Assembly: GCF_011065405.1 (NCBI RefSeq)
Contig: NZ_CP047056.1
Coordinates: forward strand, 1,448,747 to 1,512,746
Direction: 5' to 3'
From: Succinivibrio dextrinosolvens
GTDB taxonomy: Bacteria; Pseudomonadota; Gammaproteobacteria; Enterobacterales; Succinivibrionaceae
Length of the DNA: 64,000 nt
The number at the start of each line of letters is the position of its first letter. The first letter of the stretch is position 1. The notes under the pieces were generated by a model that worked only from the letters and a program-made list of their open reading frames with translations, searched no databases and was not told the DNA's origin. The position numbers and the translations under genes are program-made. Positions 11,790-20,704 of this stretch are shown piece by piece.

Positions 11790-12554
11790 CTATGAAAGGA
11801 AATCCCAGCAGAGCTTAGCCTCAAAAAGAGCAATCACAAGGAGCATTATCAGTTTTGTTCCCTTCATTCCCTTTCTGACAAAGAAAGAACATCCCACATA
11901 GTTTCCTGCGATATTAAACAAGCCTGCAATTAATCCCATATATATAACAACAGAACCATGGTGAAGGAACACTGATAAAGCGGCAATGTTTGTAGTCAGA
12001 TTAATTGCCTTTGTTAAGCCGTTAGCATTCTGTACTGAGTATTTTGCCAAAGCACAAAAACCTAATAACAGAAAGGTACCAGTACCTGGCCCATAAATTC
12101 CGTCATAGATACCAACAAAGAAAGCTATCATTGCGCAGGTTGAGACTACGTATAGACGACTGTATTTACTCTGATCTGGCTCACCGAATTTTCTGTATCT
12201 TAGAAGATAAAAAGCGGTTAAGGGAAGGATAACCATGATAGAAATCTTAAGAGCCATATCTGGTATCCACAGTACAAGTTCAGCTCCGACAGATGATCCG
12301 AGAATAGCAAAAATTACAGCTACAGCAGCATCTTTATATCTGATATAACCAAGTTTTGCGTATCTTAGAGTCGCAAGAAAGGTTCCCATGGTGCTTGAGA
12401 GCTTGTTTGTTCCCAATGCCAGATGAGGGGGAAGTCCGGATAATAGATAAGCAGGAAGAGAAATGAATCCGCCACCGCCTCCGACAGCATCAATAAAGCC
12501 AGCTAGAAAAATTAGAGGACAGGCGATAATAAAGAAATATATGTCTAAAACCAT
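11790..12554 (-). CDS. TSUP (TauE/SafE/YfcA) family membrane permease
   Basis: Inner-membrane protein of 254 aa with about eight hydrophobic segments in the two-repeat layout of the TSUP family, thought to export sulfite or organosulfur anions. The first half carries the FIDAVGGGGGFISLPAYL signature, and the second half the related GIYDGIYGPGTGTF repeat. The substrate cannot be read from sequence. It is transcribed away from galM, with only a 12-bp hairpin between them. Confidence 0.88.
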   Translation of the reverse strand: MVLDIYFFIIACPLIFLAGFIDAVGGGGGFISLPAYLLSGLPPHLALGTNKLSSTMGTFLATLRYAKLGYIRYKDAAVAVIFAILGSSVGAELVLWIPDMALKISIMVILPLTAFYLLRYRKFGEPDQSKYSRLYVVSTCAMIAFFVGIYDGIYGPGTGTFLLLGFCALAKYSVQNANGLTKAINLTTNIAALSVFLHHGSVVIYMGLIAGLFNIAGNYVGCSFFVRKGMKGTKLIMLLVIALFEAKLCWDFLS

Positions 12555-12583
12555 TTTTATACCTCAGTCTTAGACGGTATTGT

Positions 12584-12613
12584 ACAGGATCTATAGAAAG
12601 ATATAGATCCTGT
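12584..12613. terminator. Hairpin downstream of galM
   Basis: Perfect 12-bp inverted repeat ACAGGATCTATA / TATAGATCCTGT with a 6-nt loop, just after the galM stop and before the TSUP start. It lacks a clear T run on the minus strand, so termination or mRNA stabilisation is possible. Confidence 0.6.
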
Positions 12614-12625
12614 ATTCTTAATAAA

Positions 12626-13648
12626 TTAGCTGAATTTATAAATAATTGACTTAACCAGAGGCTTTTCTGGGGTAACAATTGGATTTAAATCAGCAAACTG
12701 TGGAAGATGAGGACAGTCAGGATAGAATTCTGGCTCAATACATACTGCGCACTGATCCTTATAAATTAAACCATTATCTCTTGCCTCGATAGCACTATCC
12801 CCCTGATTTACATAATTACCGGTATACATCTGGAATGCAGGATAATCTGTATACATTTCAAGAGAAAGCTTTCTGTCGTCTGAAGTCAGCTTGATGAAAG
12901 GATTGTTAATGTCACCTTTAATCAGGAATGGATGATCATAGCCTAAAGCTGCAGTCATCTGGTCATCCTTTCTGAAATCGCGGGCTAAAGTTTTCTCGGA
13001 AGTAAAATCAAAAGCTCCACCTGCTACCTTTCTGACCTCTCCTGTAGGAATAGAAGTGTCATCTAAAGGAAGGAATTCTGTAGAATCCATCTTAACGGTA
13101 TGATTCAGCACAGAGCTGTTAACACCATTCAGATTAAAGTATGCATGGTTGGTAATACATGCATAGCACTTGGCATCGCATTTTCCAACATACTCAACCT
13201 TAAGCTCATTCTCCTCTGACACAGTATAAACAACAGTCAGATCGAAATTGCCAGGAAATCCCATATCACCATCAGGAGAATGCAGTGTATAGGTTAATGA
13301 ACTTGCTGATTTTGAAAGGAGCTTGAAACGTCTCTTGTCAAAACCGTCAACACCACCATGCAGACAGTGTTTTGCCCCTGAATTCAACTTATACTTTTTG
13401 CCATCAATTTCAAATTCAGAATTTGCAATTCTATTTGCAAATCTTCCAATAGTTGCATTGAAAAAACAGCTCTGCTTTGACCAGTCAGAAGGATCTTTAA
13501 GTCCTAATACAACTTCTCTTGAAGATTCGCCCTTTACAGGAACCTTACAGGAAATGATTGTTGCACCCCAGTCCATTACAGTTACAGACATTCCCTTAGA
13601 ATTTGAGATTGTTTCCAGATTTGGATTTACTGAATACTGTTCGCTCAT
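12626..13648 (-). CDS. galM: Aldose 1-epimerase (galactose mutarotase)
   Basis: Interconverts alpha and beta anomers of galactose and glucose. I place the start at the ATG at 13648, which has AAGGAA upstream and gives 340 aa, close to E. coli GalM (346). The frame is open 24 codons further, but that extension is lysine/asparagine-rich and unlike the family. Substrate residues are R69 in GRFANRI, H94 and H97 in HCLHGG, H168 in NHAYFNL, and the catalytic glutamate in IEPEFYPD near residue 305. A GalR-type palindrome lies about 100 bp upstream. No other Leloir gene is adjacent. Confidence 0.93.
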   Translation of the reverse strand: MSEQYSVNPNLETISNSKGMSVTVMDWGATIISCKVPVKGESSREVVLGLKDPSDWSKQSCFFNATIGRFANRIANSEFEIDGKKYKLNSGAKHCLHGGVDGFDKRRFKLLSKSASSLTYTLHSPDGDMGFPGNFDLTVVYTVSEENELKVEYVGKCDAKCYACITNHAYFNLNGVNSSVLNHTVKMDSTEFLPLDDTSIPTGEVRKVAGGAFDFTSEKTLARDFRKDDQMTAALGYDHPFLIKGDINNPFIKLTSDDRKLSLEMYTDYPAFQMYTGNYVNQGDSAIEARDNGLIYKDQCAVCIEPEFYPDCPHLPQFADLNPIVTPEKPLVKSIIYKFS

Positions 13649-13744
13649 TTTGTATTCCTTATCATGTTTTCTATTATTGTGAATATTTTTATATTCTTCA
13701 TTTTTACATACAGCGGTCATTATAAACAGAATTCTTTTGAAACA

Positions 13745-13758
13745 TGTAAACGTTTACA
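13745..13758. promoter_or_regulatory. GalR/LacI-family operator-like palindrome
   Basis: TGTAAACGTTTACA is a perfect 14-bp palindrome with the central CG typical of LacI/GalR-family operators. It lies between the divergent galM and nitroreductase genes, 97 bp from the galM start and 126 bp from the other. Confidence 0.7.
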
Positions 13759-13883
13759 ATAAATAGTGACATGTATCAAAAAAACTAATAAATTCTCTCA
13801 CTAGCTAATAAGAATTATTGATTTTTTTGTAATAAAATATCAAAAAAATTAATAAGTTAATACTATCGATTTCGGAGATAATT

Positions 13884-14528
13884 ATGGATTTTCTTGATAT
13901 ATCAAAGCAACGCTATACAACAAAACATTATGATCCAACAAGAAAAATTTCAGATAAGGACATGAAAGATTTACTAGAAGTGCTAAGACTTGCACCTTCT
14001 GCAGTAAACATTCAGCCATGGCATTTCTTCGTAGGCTCAACACAGAAAGCCAAGGAGAAGATCCTTCCTGCAATTCCAGATTTCAATATTCCTAGAATCC
14101 AGGACTGCTCACATTTCGTGGTTCTTTGTGCAAAAAACAAGATTACAGATCAGGAATTAACAGCAATTACTCAGAAAGAAGATCAGGATGGCAGATATCC
14201 TAAAAAAGAAATCAGAGATACCGTTGATTCGCACAGAAAAATCTTTGCTCATATGCATGAGGAGCAGGGAGATTTTGCACAATGGACTGCCAAACAGACA
14301 TATATTGCAATGACAGCACTGCTCTATGCAGCAGCATCAAAAGACATCGACAGCACTCCTATTGAGGGAATGGATTTTGAGAAAACAGATGAAATCTTAA
14401 ATCTTAAGAATAAAAACCTAAAATCTGTTATGATTGTCGCCCTAGGATATCGAGCAGAAAACGATTCAAATGCCGATAGACCTAAATCACGATTAAGCTA
14501 CGATGAAGTTATTTCATCAATTGACTAG
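13884..14528 (+). CDS. NfsB-type oxygen-insensitive NAD(P)H nitroreductase
   Basis: FMN-dependent flavoprotein of 214 aa reducing nitroaromatics or quinones. It resembles E. coli NfsB throughout: the N-terminal RYTTKHYDP segment, APSAVNIQPWHF where FMN binds, the QEDQDGR loop and the final PKSRL motif before the C-terminus. GGAG precedes the ATG. The next gene starts 8 bases after the stop, so they form a small operon. The physiological substrate is unknown. Confidence 0.9.
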   Translation: MDFLDISKQRYTTKHYDPTRKISDKDMKDLLEVLRLAPSAVNIQPWHFFVGSTQKAKEKILPAIPDFNIPRIQDCSHFVVLCAKNKITDQELTAITQKEDQDGRYPKKEIRDTVDSHRKIFAHMHEEQGDFAQWTAKQTYIAMTALLYAAASKDIDSTPIEGMDFEKTDEILNLKNKNLKSVMIVALGYRAENDSNADRPKSRLSYDEVISSID

Positions 14529-14536
14529 GTTATTAC

Positions 14537-14791
14537 ATGTTTGAATATACAACACACGGAACCTGCTGTAAGAAAATCTTCGTGCAACTGAATGAGAACA
14601 TTATTGAAGATGTTAAATTTATCGGTGGCTGCGATGGTAACCTTAAAGCAATTCGCAAACTTGTTATCGGCAAGGAAGCAAAGGATATAATTGAATTATT
14701 AAGAGGAAATGAATGTAGAAACAAGGGTACCTCATGTGCAGATCAGCTGACATATGCTCTTGAAGAAGCTCTTAAAACCAGTTCAAACTAA
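14537..14791 (+). CDS. TSCPD-domain protein (TIGR03905-like)
   Basis: Protein of 84 aa. The TSCPD domain, also found at the C-terminus of some ribonucleotide reductases, is recognised by the THGTCCKKI start, the GGCDGNLKAI turn and the closing GTSCADQL. Four or five cysteines suggest metal or thiol chemistry, but no function is established. It is coupled to the nitroreductase gene (8-base gap) and ends before a strong terminator. The full domain is present, so it is not a fragment. Confidence 0.82.
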   Translation: MFEYTTHGTCCKKIFVQLNENIIEDVKFIGGCDGNLKAIRKLVIGKEAKDIIELLRGNECRNKGTSCADQLTYALEEALKTSSN

Positions 14792-14814
14792 TTCTTTTCG
14801 AAAAATAACATACA

Positions 14815-14854
14815 TTGGACGATATGGAAAAAAAACTTATCGTCCAACTTTTTT
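14815..14854 (+). terminator. Rho-independent terminator after the TSCPD gene
   Basis: TTGGACGATA pairs perfectly with TATCGTCCAA, followed by CTTTTTT. Confidence 0.93.
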
Positions 14855-14913
14855 CTGTCAAAATCATTGTATTTTATTGAAATACAAGATAATTCATTCT
14901 TGGTTAATCAGAG

Positions 14914-16758
14914 CTCTACTTTCGCAGTTAATTTTGTACTGCAGAATGTTATATAACTCCGATAAACTCGGGAAGTTTGCTCTTTAATAAATTATACAAC
15001 TATCTGTCTTGACTGAATTTATATGGTTTTGACTGGAATTAAATCTTTAAACTCCGTTTTCCAGCGGTTTATAAATTCAACAACGTAACAGGTTAGTCCG
15101 CTGAACCAGTTCCTGATTAGTGATGAGATTTCTTTTCTAACAGCTTTTATCTGTTCTTCCGTTATGATCTTCTTTCTGGCAAGAACCTCTGGAAGAGCTC
15201 TTATCGAAGCAATGAGAATTAGTAAACTCTGTGCTATAGGCATTTCCCTAATTTGCTCCTGTACACATTTTCCAAGAGCGCCAATAGCTCTAACATCAGA
15301 TTCGATTCTCCTTTTGAACTCTAGGAAAGAAGCTCTTATACAAGAGAGATTGGCAAAAGCCGTAAGGTTATCAAACTTAACTGAAATTGATTCAGAGCCT
15401 AATCCAAGATACTGTTTCTGATTTTCAAAATTGACCTCAATTTTCCATCTTCTTGAGCAGTATTTAACAATCTGCTCATCGGATAAAGTGAGATCTGTTG
15501 ATGCAATAACCACGAAATCATCTGGATTGTTACGGTTGCTGACAAAGACAAGTTTCAGCTTGATACCTTCAGAGACTTTCTCGTTTGCTGTCGCAGCAAC
15601 AACTTTTACAGAGAACAGAATTGCATTGTTAATTTTCGTAGTTTTTCTCTTTGATGAGTTAACCTTCATTTTCTCTGCAATACTTTGTAATGTCCTGTAT
15701 TCAGAGGCCTTGCCGCGATTATTTAGCAGGTAATATTTACGATGGTCCTGCTTCAGCATTCCAATAACATGTAAACCTAAAGGGGTAATATTTTTAGCAG
15801 AGACTCGTAATTGAACCAGGAATCAAATAGGACATAGCTTGCCTTAAATCCGTTTTTTATAGCACGTTTTATCCAGCTGACAACAAGTTCGGGCTTAGTT
15901 CGTTCTTCTGCCTCGGTTCTAATTTGTGAGGCGTGTGTTCTTTTGTCCAGACCTGTTTTACAAATAGCATCAGGGCAGGCTTTTTGAGTATGTTTTTTCT
16001 GAAAAGACTCACTCTCTTCATCGGAAGCAAGAAGTTTTGAACCTAGTGGCAGATAGGATTCTCCGTCAGTCCATCCCATCTGTAGACAAGAATAACCTCG
16101 TACAGAACAACCTTCATTATGATCGAAAGTCCATGTACAGAGCTCCATCTTCTTTGCCTTAGGATATTCAAGAATGGAATCATCAAAGACGAAACAGTAT
16201 CTACTCTTTTCTCTGCTTGAATTGAGAGCGTCAATTTTCTTGTAGGCTTCATGGGCAATATTAAGTGACAGCTGTTCCAAATTGCCATTAGTTCCTTCCA
16301 TGAATCTATACATGGATGACTCACATACAGGAAGGAGCTTGCTTGCAGAAGAATTTGCAGCTGCATGAAGATTCTCAGCAATAAAACCAGAGGAGATTGC
16401 TCCAACAATCATGTCATTGTCAGAAGGACCACGTTTTTTCTTAAAGCCAGCTCTTGTAACACATCTTTTCAACTGAAGTTTTTTAAAGAATTTACAAAGA
16501 GGGTTAACATAACACTGTGATTCTTTTGAGTTATTATGTAGAATAGACATCGGTGATTTCCTTGTTGTGATTTCTATTGATTTAACACCTTGAATTATAA
16601 CAGAAAATCACCTTCAATTCAGAAAAAAGTCTTAAAAATCAGATAGTTCTCTCAAAAATAATCTGTCAGATATTTGTATAATTTATTAAAGAGCTACATC
16701 CCAAGTGTATCGGGAGTTCTAACATTTTTTCAGTTAATATTTAACTGCGAAAGTAGAG
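14914..16758. mobile_element. IS4-superfamily insertion sequence with exact ends
   Basis: Element of 1845 bp. Both ends begin with the inverted repeat CTCTACTTTCGCAGTTAA, and imperfect inverted similarity continues for about 80 bp inward. The target duplication ATCAGAG flanks it at 14907-14913 and 16759-16765. One transposase gene, split by a frameshift, lies on the minus strand. The right end is 11 bp from the left junction of the genomic island, outside it. Confidence 0.93.
15019..16550 (-). pseudogene. IS4-type DDE transposase, frameshifted
   Basis: Two overlapping reading blocks (16550-15777 and 15759-15019) together give a transposase of about 510 aa. The first holds an FDDSILEYP aspartate and an LFDSWFNYESLL aspartate. 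The second holds the YCSRRWKIEVNFE glutamate segment, completing DDE. The first ends with a TAG just after KILPL. Moving one base back near the A-run at about 15792 restores a natural junction (GLHVIGMLKQDHRKYY). So either one A was lost, or the A-run supports programmed -1 slippage; loss is simpler because most relatives have one reading frame. Confidence 0.82.
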
Positions 16759-16769
16759 ATCAGAGGAAC

Positions 16770-16783
16770 TGTGGTGCCGAAGA
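16770..16783. repeat. Left attachment site (attL core)
   Basis: Fourteen bases identical to the tRNA-Leu 3' end at 36363-36376, including the encoded CCA complement. Outside it lies chromosomal sequence with an IS4 target duplication; inside is island DNA. Confidence 0.82.
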
Positions 16784-16831
16784 AACAAACAATTATTTTT
16801 TTTATCTTTTAAAATCAAATAGTTCTAAATA

Positions 16832-16853
16832 CAATTCACCATATTTCACCATT
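16832..16853. promoter_or_regulatory. Putative integrase arm sites, left end
   Basis: Two TTCACC words within CAATTCACCATATTTCACC, about 50 bp inside the left junction. The same CAATTCACCAT block recurs at the right end (36193). Confidence 0.5.
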
Positions 16854-16943
16854 TCCAGTCTAATTTCAAACAAATAAATAATGAATACTTGTTACTAAAC
16901 TGATAGTTACTTTCTATAAAGAATAGTAAAAAAATACTAATCT

Positions 16944-17049
16944 AATAAAATAGATAAGCGTAATAATAAAATAGGTAAGCGTAGATTAGATACGTCCAAT
17001 AAAATAGATAAGAGTAGGTAGTTTTTTTTTTTCAACAACTTTATCCACA
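16944..17049. repeat. Three iterons, T-tract and DnaA box near attL
   Basis: Direct repeats of 19 bp (AATAAAATAGATAAGCGTA and close variants) start at 16944, 16965 and 16998. A run of twelve T follows at about 17021-17032. The perfect DnaA box TTATCCACA is at 17041-17049. Together they resemble a small iteron replication origin, though no replication initiator is recognised nearby. The rest of 16784-17105 shows nothing else. Confidence 0.55.
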
Positions 17050-17105
17050 AATGATTTAATTCATCTATATCAGGATAAATAAGCGAAGCCATCCCCACGT
17101 AAAAA

Positions 17106-17993
17106 TTAAAGCTCACGAATCACTTTTTTGGCAATACCATACATGGTAATTGCCTCAGCAGTAATAACAGAATCATTAGAAGATGAATCACCACTAATCC
17201 TATCAGTTACTGATTTAATAATTACTTCATTATTTCTTATAGGAAAAGATCTAGAAGGGTATCTATGGTTTGAATCGGTAATTGTGACGATAGAACCGTC
17301 AAAAAACACTCTTCGTAGCATTACAGGTCCATTATTTATGCTTAAGAGAACAATTTTGTTATTTGTAATCCTAAGTTTTTCTTCTAAAGAAACATCTTTT
17401 ATTGAACGAATATCGAAAGCAACATAACTATCTTTTGGAACTAAAGGTTCCATGACATCATCTGCAACATGGTAGAAAAAATCAATACATTCACTTGCAG
17501 CAACTTCAAAATAAATATCTGGTATATGGTTTGGATCATCAATTATGATCTTTCTACCAGCACGAGCAGAGTTTCTTAGCTCTTGCAACTTTGAATAGAA
17601 TTCTTCAAATGAAAGGGATTCTATATCATAATACGCAAAAAGAGGAACAGACTCTGTAATTCCACTTATATCTAGTTTGTCAAAGTCTAAAAAAACAGAA
17701 GGATCTTCTTCGTAATAATCAGATAACTTCTTTATAAAATCTATTCTAGGAATAATTGAACCTGATTCCACCCCAGAATATGCTGCCTGTGTTATACCTA
17801 AATACTTCGCAACCTCAACTTGGGTCTTAGAGTGTTTCTTACGAATTGAACGAAGTTGCTCTTTAAAGGCATCTAAATTTTTCTGCATAAAAAATAAATA
17901 TCTATCCTCAAGAAGCTGCTCATCATCTCTTAGATTATCAGGACTAAGTTTTGACAGTTTTGATAATAGTAATTCAGAGTCTTTAAAGTTCAT
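17106..17993 (-). CDS. CI/LexA-like island repressor with degenerate S24 domain
   Basis: Protein of 295 aa. An XRE-type helix-turn-helix occupies about 43-100 (TQVEVAKYLGITQAAYSGVESG). The C-terminal half has the fold signature of S24 peptidase repressors. The usual GDSMEP serine segment reads DDVMEP, replacing the nucleophile by valine, and the general-base lysine segment reads VMLRRVF with arginine in its place. Self-cleavage is therefore unlikely, and control may depend on another signal. A 40-residue N-terminal extension is unusual. It is divergent from the AlpA-like gene across 239 bp, the expected switch region. Confidence 0.8.
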   Translation of the reverse strand: MNFKDSELLLSKLSKLSPDNLRDDEQLLEDRYLFFMQKNLDAFKEQLRSIRKKHSKTQVEVAKYLGITQAAYSGVESGSIIPRIDFIKKLSDYYEEDPSVFLDFDKLDISGITESVPLFAYYDIESLSFEEFYSKLQELRNSARAGRKIIIDDPNHIPDIYFEVAASECIDFFYHVADDVMEPLVPKDSYVAFDIRSIKDVSLEEKLRITNNKIVLLSINNGPVMLRRVFFDGSIVTITDSNHRYPSRSFPIRNNEVIIKSVTDRISGDSSSNDSVITAEAITMYGIAKKVIREL

Positions 17994-18232
17994 ATAACAC
18001 CAAAATTATATTTAATTTATAAATATTCCTTTCGAGATTATATTCCATTTATATCTAAATTTCATTTATTGGGATTTTTGGGGATCTTATGGGATAAATC
18101 ATCATAAAAGTACTAGATATTAATTAATATAATTGATATTCAGAATTTTATGGGATATTATTGAATAAAAATAATTTCGAATTTAATAATCAAATGACTA
18201 TATAACATTGTATTTTATATTTAGGGGTAATT
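17994..18232. promoter_or_regulatory. Repressor / AlpA divergent switch region
   Basis: AT-rich gap with repeated GGGAT words: TTATGGGATA occurs near 18088 and again near 18150, and TTGGGATTTTTGGGGATC begins at 18069. A similar pair (ATCCCA on the plus strand) recurs at 36251-36266 near the right end, so these could be sites for the repressor or the excisionase. Confidence 0.45.
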
Positions 18233-18430
18233 ATGGGTAATAAAACAGATAAAATCTCAACGTCAGCAATTCAGCTGATTAATGAAAATATCTTTTTAAA
18301 TTCAATTCAAATAATGAAGATCTTTGGAATAACAAGGTCAACATTTGATAAATGGAAAAAAACAAAGGGCTTTCCTGAAGAGCTATATCTAACTAAAAGA
18401 CCAATATGGAAAAAAGAAGAAATATTGTAA
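18233..18430 (+). pseudogene. AlpA-like excisionase/regulator, 3' end cut by IS66
   Basis: Small winged-helix (AlpA/MerR-like) DNA-binding protein, SIQIMKIFGITRSTFDKWKKTKGFP being the helix-turn-helix. Such proteins activate or assist excision of integrative elements. AGGGG precedes the ATG. The present frame ends at 65 aa because the IS66 end supplies a stop. Removing the IS and one copy of GAAATATT restores 19 more codons (NWAESFNKENPLWKQSEAN) and an 84-aa protein. The truncated form keeps the helix-turn-helix and may still work. Confidence 0.78.
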
Positions 18431-20343
18431 CTACTCAGAACGGTAGCATAAGCCAAAAATTGTTTTGAGTATTTTGACTGACTTTTACAGTCAGATTGTT
18501 CTTTTAGAATTTACATTGTGAATTGTCTCACATTCCTAATCAAAATGCTTTTTTCTTTGCATTTACCAGGAATAGCCCATATTGCTCATATAACGCGAAT
18601 ACAGCGATGTTGTTTTGAAGTGCTTTGTTTTGTCATTTTGACTGCCAATCGATCTGTAGCGATCTGATCAGATCCTTCTCGATCGTTTTGAAGCATATGG
18701 TGTACCTCTGATTTCTATGACGAAAAGTGCTGAAATTCAGGATGTTATAATTACATCAGTAATAGTAACAATCAGGGATTTGCTGTGGATTTAAAGGAAC
18801 TGAAAAAGCAGGTTGAGCAGATAACAAAGGAGCTTAAAAGTAAAGCTTCAGGTGACACTGCTGTACTCGTTGATTCTCTTTCATTCCTTTTCAGCATTAT
18901 GCTTGAAACAAGTACAGGTATTATGGTGCAGAATGAGCGCTTGACTAATACCATCATCGATCTGCAGGAAACCATAAAAGACCTGCGCAGACAGTTAAAT
19001 ATGGATTCCCATAACAGTTCAAAACCACCCTCAAGTGACGGTTATAAGAAGCCAAATAAGGCAAGAAGTCTGAGAAAACCAACAGGCAGAAAGCCAGGCG
19101 GGCAGAAAGGACACAGTGGAGCAAACATGGAGCTACCACATAAGCCTGATGAGGTAAAGAAACATCATCCCAATAAATGTATGACCTGTCCACATTTTGC
19201 CTCATGCGTTGCAAACGGAAAGGTATTTGAGTGCGGTGAAAAGAGATTTATTGTTGAAGCGGTTGTAACCACAAAGGTAATCGAGCACCAGAGCATGAAA
19301 GCGGTAGCCTGTCCATGTGGCGAAAGCAAACTTAAAGGAGAATTCCCTGAAGAGGTTAAAGCCTATGTTCAGTATGGAGATACCTTTACTGCAATGGCTG
19401 GACTTCTAAGCACCTTTGGTGCAGTAAGTACTGAAAGAATTCAGACTATCATTGACGGTATGTTTAATGTAACTCTGTCTGAAGGCACTATCTGTTCAAT
19501 GGTAGAAAAATGCGGACAAAAGGTAACACCGATAGTAGAGAAAATCAAAGAACTGCTGATTGGCTCTTCTGTTGTTAACTTCGATGAAACCGGTGTCAGA
19601 GTCGAAGGCTCTACACAATGGGTACATAACTCATCCAATGCCAAATACACCTACCTTACCGTCAATAAGAAACGAGGACAGGAAGGAATAGAAGATAACG
19701 GAGTAATTCAGAATATCGGTGGTACCGCAGTCCATGACTGCTGGGGAGCCTACTGGAAATTCAAAGATATTCTCCATGCTGTCTGCTGCGCTCATCTGTT
19801 AAGAGAACTTATAGCCAACATTGAGAATAATCCGACTCATTTATGGACAGAAAGATTCAAGACTCTGCTTATAACCATGAAAACCGCCAAGGAAAAGGCT
19901 ATAGAACAAGGCAAAACCACGTTAAGCGAGAATCTAATAAAAGCTCTTGAGCATGAGTATGACGAAATTATGGCTTATGCCAATATGGAATGTCCACCTC
20001 CGGATAAGATAGAGCCTAAAAAACGAGGAAAAAAGAAGAAAGGCAAGGAAAGAGCCTTAATAGACAGGCTGATTAAGCTTAAGGATTCGGTGTGTCTGTT
20101 TATACATAATTTCCTGGTTCCATTTGATAACAATCAGGCGGAGAGAGACTTACGCAATGTAAAGACTAAAGCAAAGGTTTCAGGATGTTTTCGTACAAAG
20201 GCTGGAGCTCAGACCTACCTGAAGATTACATCCTATCTCAGCACCGCCAAGAAGCATGGCATAAATGCATTCGAAGCATTGGCTCTTGCCTTCAAAGGCG
20301 AAACTGAGAAAGTTTTAATTTAAGGGGGGGTCTGAGCAGTTAC
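18427..20343. mobile_element. IS66-family insertion sequence with exact ends
   Basis: Element of 1917 bp. The left end begins GTAACTACTCAGAACGG; the right end in reverse complement begins GTAACTGCTCAGACCCC. The 8-bp target duplication GAAATATT, the size typical of IS66, lies at 18419-18426 and 20344-20351. It carries only the tnpC-type gene. The 350-bp leader before it (18431-18784) has no gene; a perfect palindrome GATCTGATCAGATC is at 18661-18674. Confidence 0.94.
18785..20323 (+). CDS. IS66-family transposase (TnpC type)
   Basis: DDE transposase of 512 aa with an N-terminal coiled coil (about 1-75), the conserved SSKPPSSDG block at about 80-90, a cysteine-rich zinc-binding region near 125-190, and catalytic acidic residues in NFDETGVRVEG, HDCWGAYW and the final NNQAERDLR glutamate. 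Start is GTG at 18785. The frame is intact, so the element may be active. Accessory tnpA and tnpB of classical IS66 are absent, as in single-gene relatives. Confidence 0.94.
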   Translation: MDLKELKKQVEQITKELKSKASGDTAVLVDSLSFLFSIMLETSTGIMVQNERLTNTIIDLQETIKDLRRQLNMDSHNSSKPPSSDGYKKPNKARSLRKPTGRKPGGQKGHSGANMELPHKPDEVKKHHPNKCMTCPHFASCVANGKVFECGEKRFIVEAVVTTKVIEHQSMKAVACPCGESKLKGEFPEEVKAYVQYGDTFTAMAGLLSTFGAVSTERIQTIIDGMFNVTLSEGTICSMVEKCGQKVTPIVEKIKELLIGSSVVNFDETGVRVEGSTQWVHNSSNAKYTYLTVNKKRGQEGIEDNGVIQNIGGTAVHDCWGAYWKFKDILHAVCCAHLLRELIANIENNPTHLWTERFKTLLITMKTAKEKAIEQGKTTLSENLIKALEHEYDEIMAYANMECPPPDKIEPKKRGKKKKGKERALIDRLIKLKDSVCLFIHNFLVPFDNNQAERDLRNVKTKAKVSGCFRTKAGAQTYLKITSYLSTAKKHGINAFEALALAFKGETEKVLI

Positions 20344-20412
20344 GAAATATTAAATTGGGCAGAAAGTTTCAATAAAGAAAATCCTTTATGGAAACAGTCA
20401 GAGGCAAACTAA
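20344..20412 (+). pseudogene. Displaced 3' end of the AlpA-like gene
   Basis: After the right IS66 duplication, codons in phase with the interrupted gene read NWAESFNKENPLWKQSEAN and a TAA at 20410-20412. The link is shown by exact excision of one duplication copy. Confidence 0.75.
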
Positions 20413-20473
20413 CAGAAAGGAAAAACTCCCCAATGCCGTCGTCGAAAATAAGCATCAGGGAGCAACAATAACT

Positions 20474-20646
20474 ATGACAATTATAGATAATGAATTAAAA
20501 AATAGTAAGTCAGAATTAAACAATTTAATAACTATAACAGTTCCAAAGTACTCATTTAAACTGATAGACCTGGAATTATCAGGAAGAATTGCAAAAACTT
20601 TACGAAACGCAAAAAAAGAACTTTCCGGACTCAGTGCTGGAAAAAA
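20474..20646 (+). pseudogene. 5' region of orfX, interrupted by IS21-like element
   Basis: An ATG at 20474 after GGGAG opens a frame that runs into the IS21-like element. A second frame, open from 20568, encodes WNYQEELQKLYETQKKN then FPDSVLEK, and joins exactly to the large orfX frame at 24821 when the IS and one AAAAAA copy are removed. The first frame and this one overlap around 20565, so either a frameshift separates start and body, or orfX used a late start such as the TTG at 20589 behind AGGAAG. Which is right cannot be settled here. Confidence 0.55.
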
Positions 20647-20704
20647 TTTGAGTTCATGAACCTCTTGTAAACAAAGTCTTGAACCAAACGTAGCAAAGTC
20701 TTGA

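Noticed and set aside
16674-16877. 67-codon plus-strand frame crossing the IS end and attL
   Set aside because: It spans the IS4 end, the target duplication and the attachment core, so it cannot be an ancestral gene.
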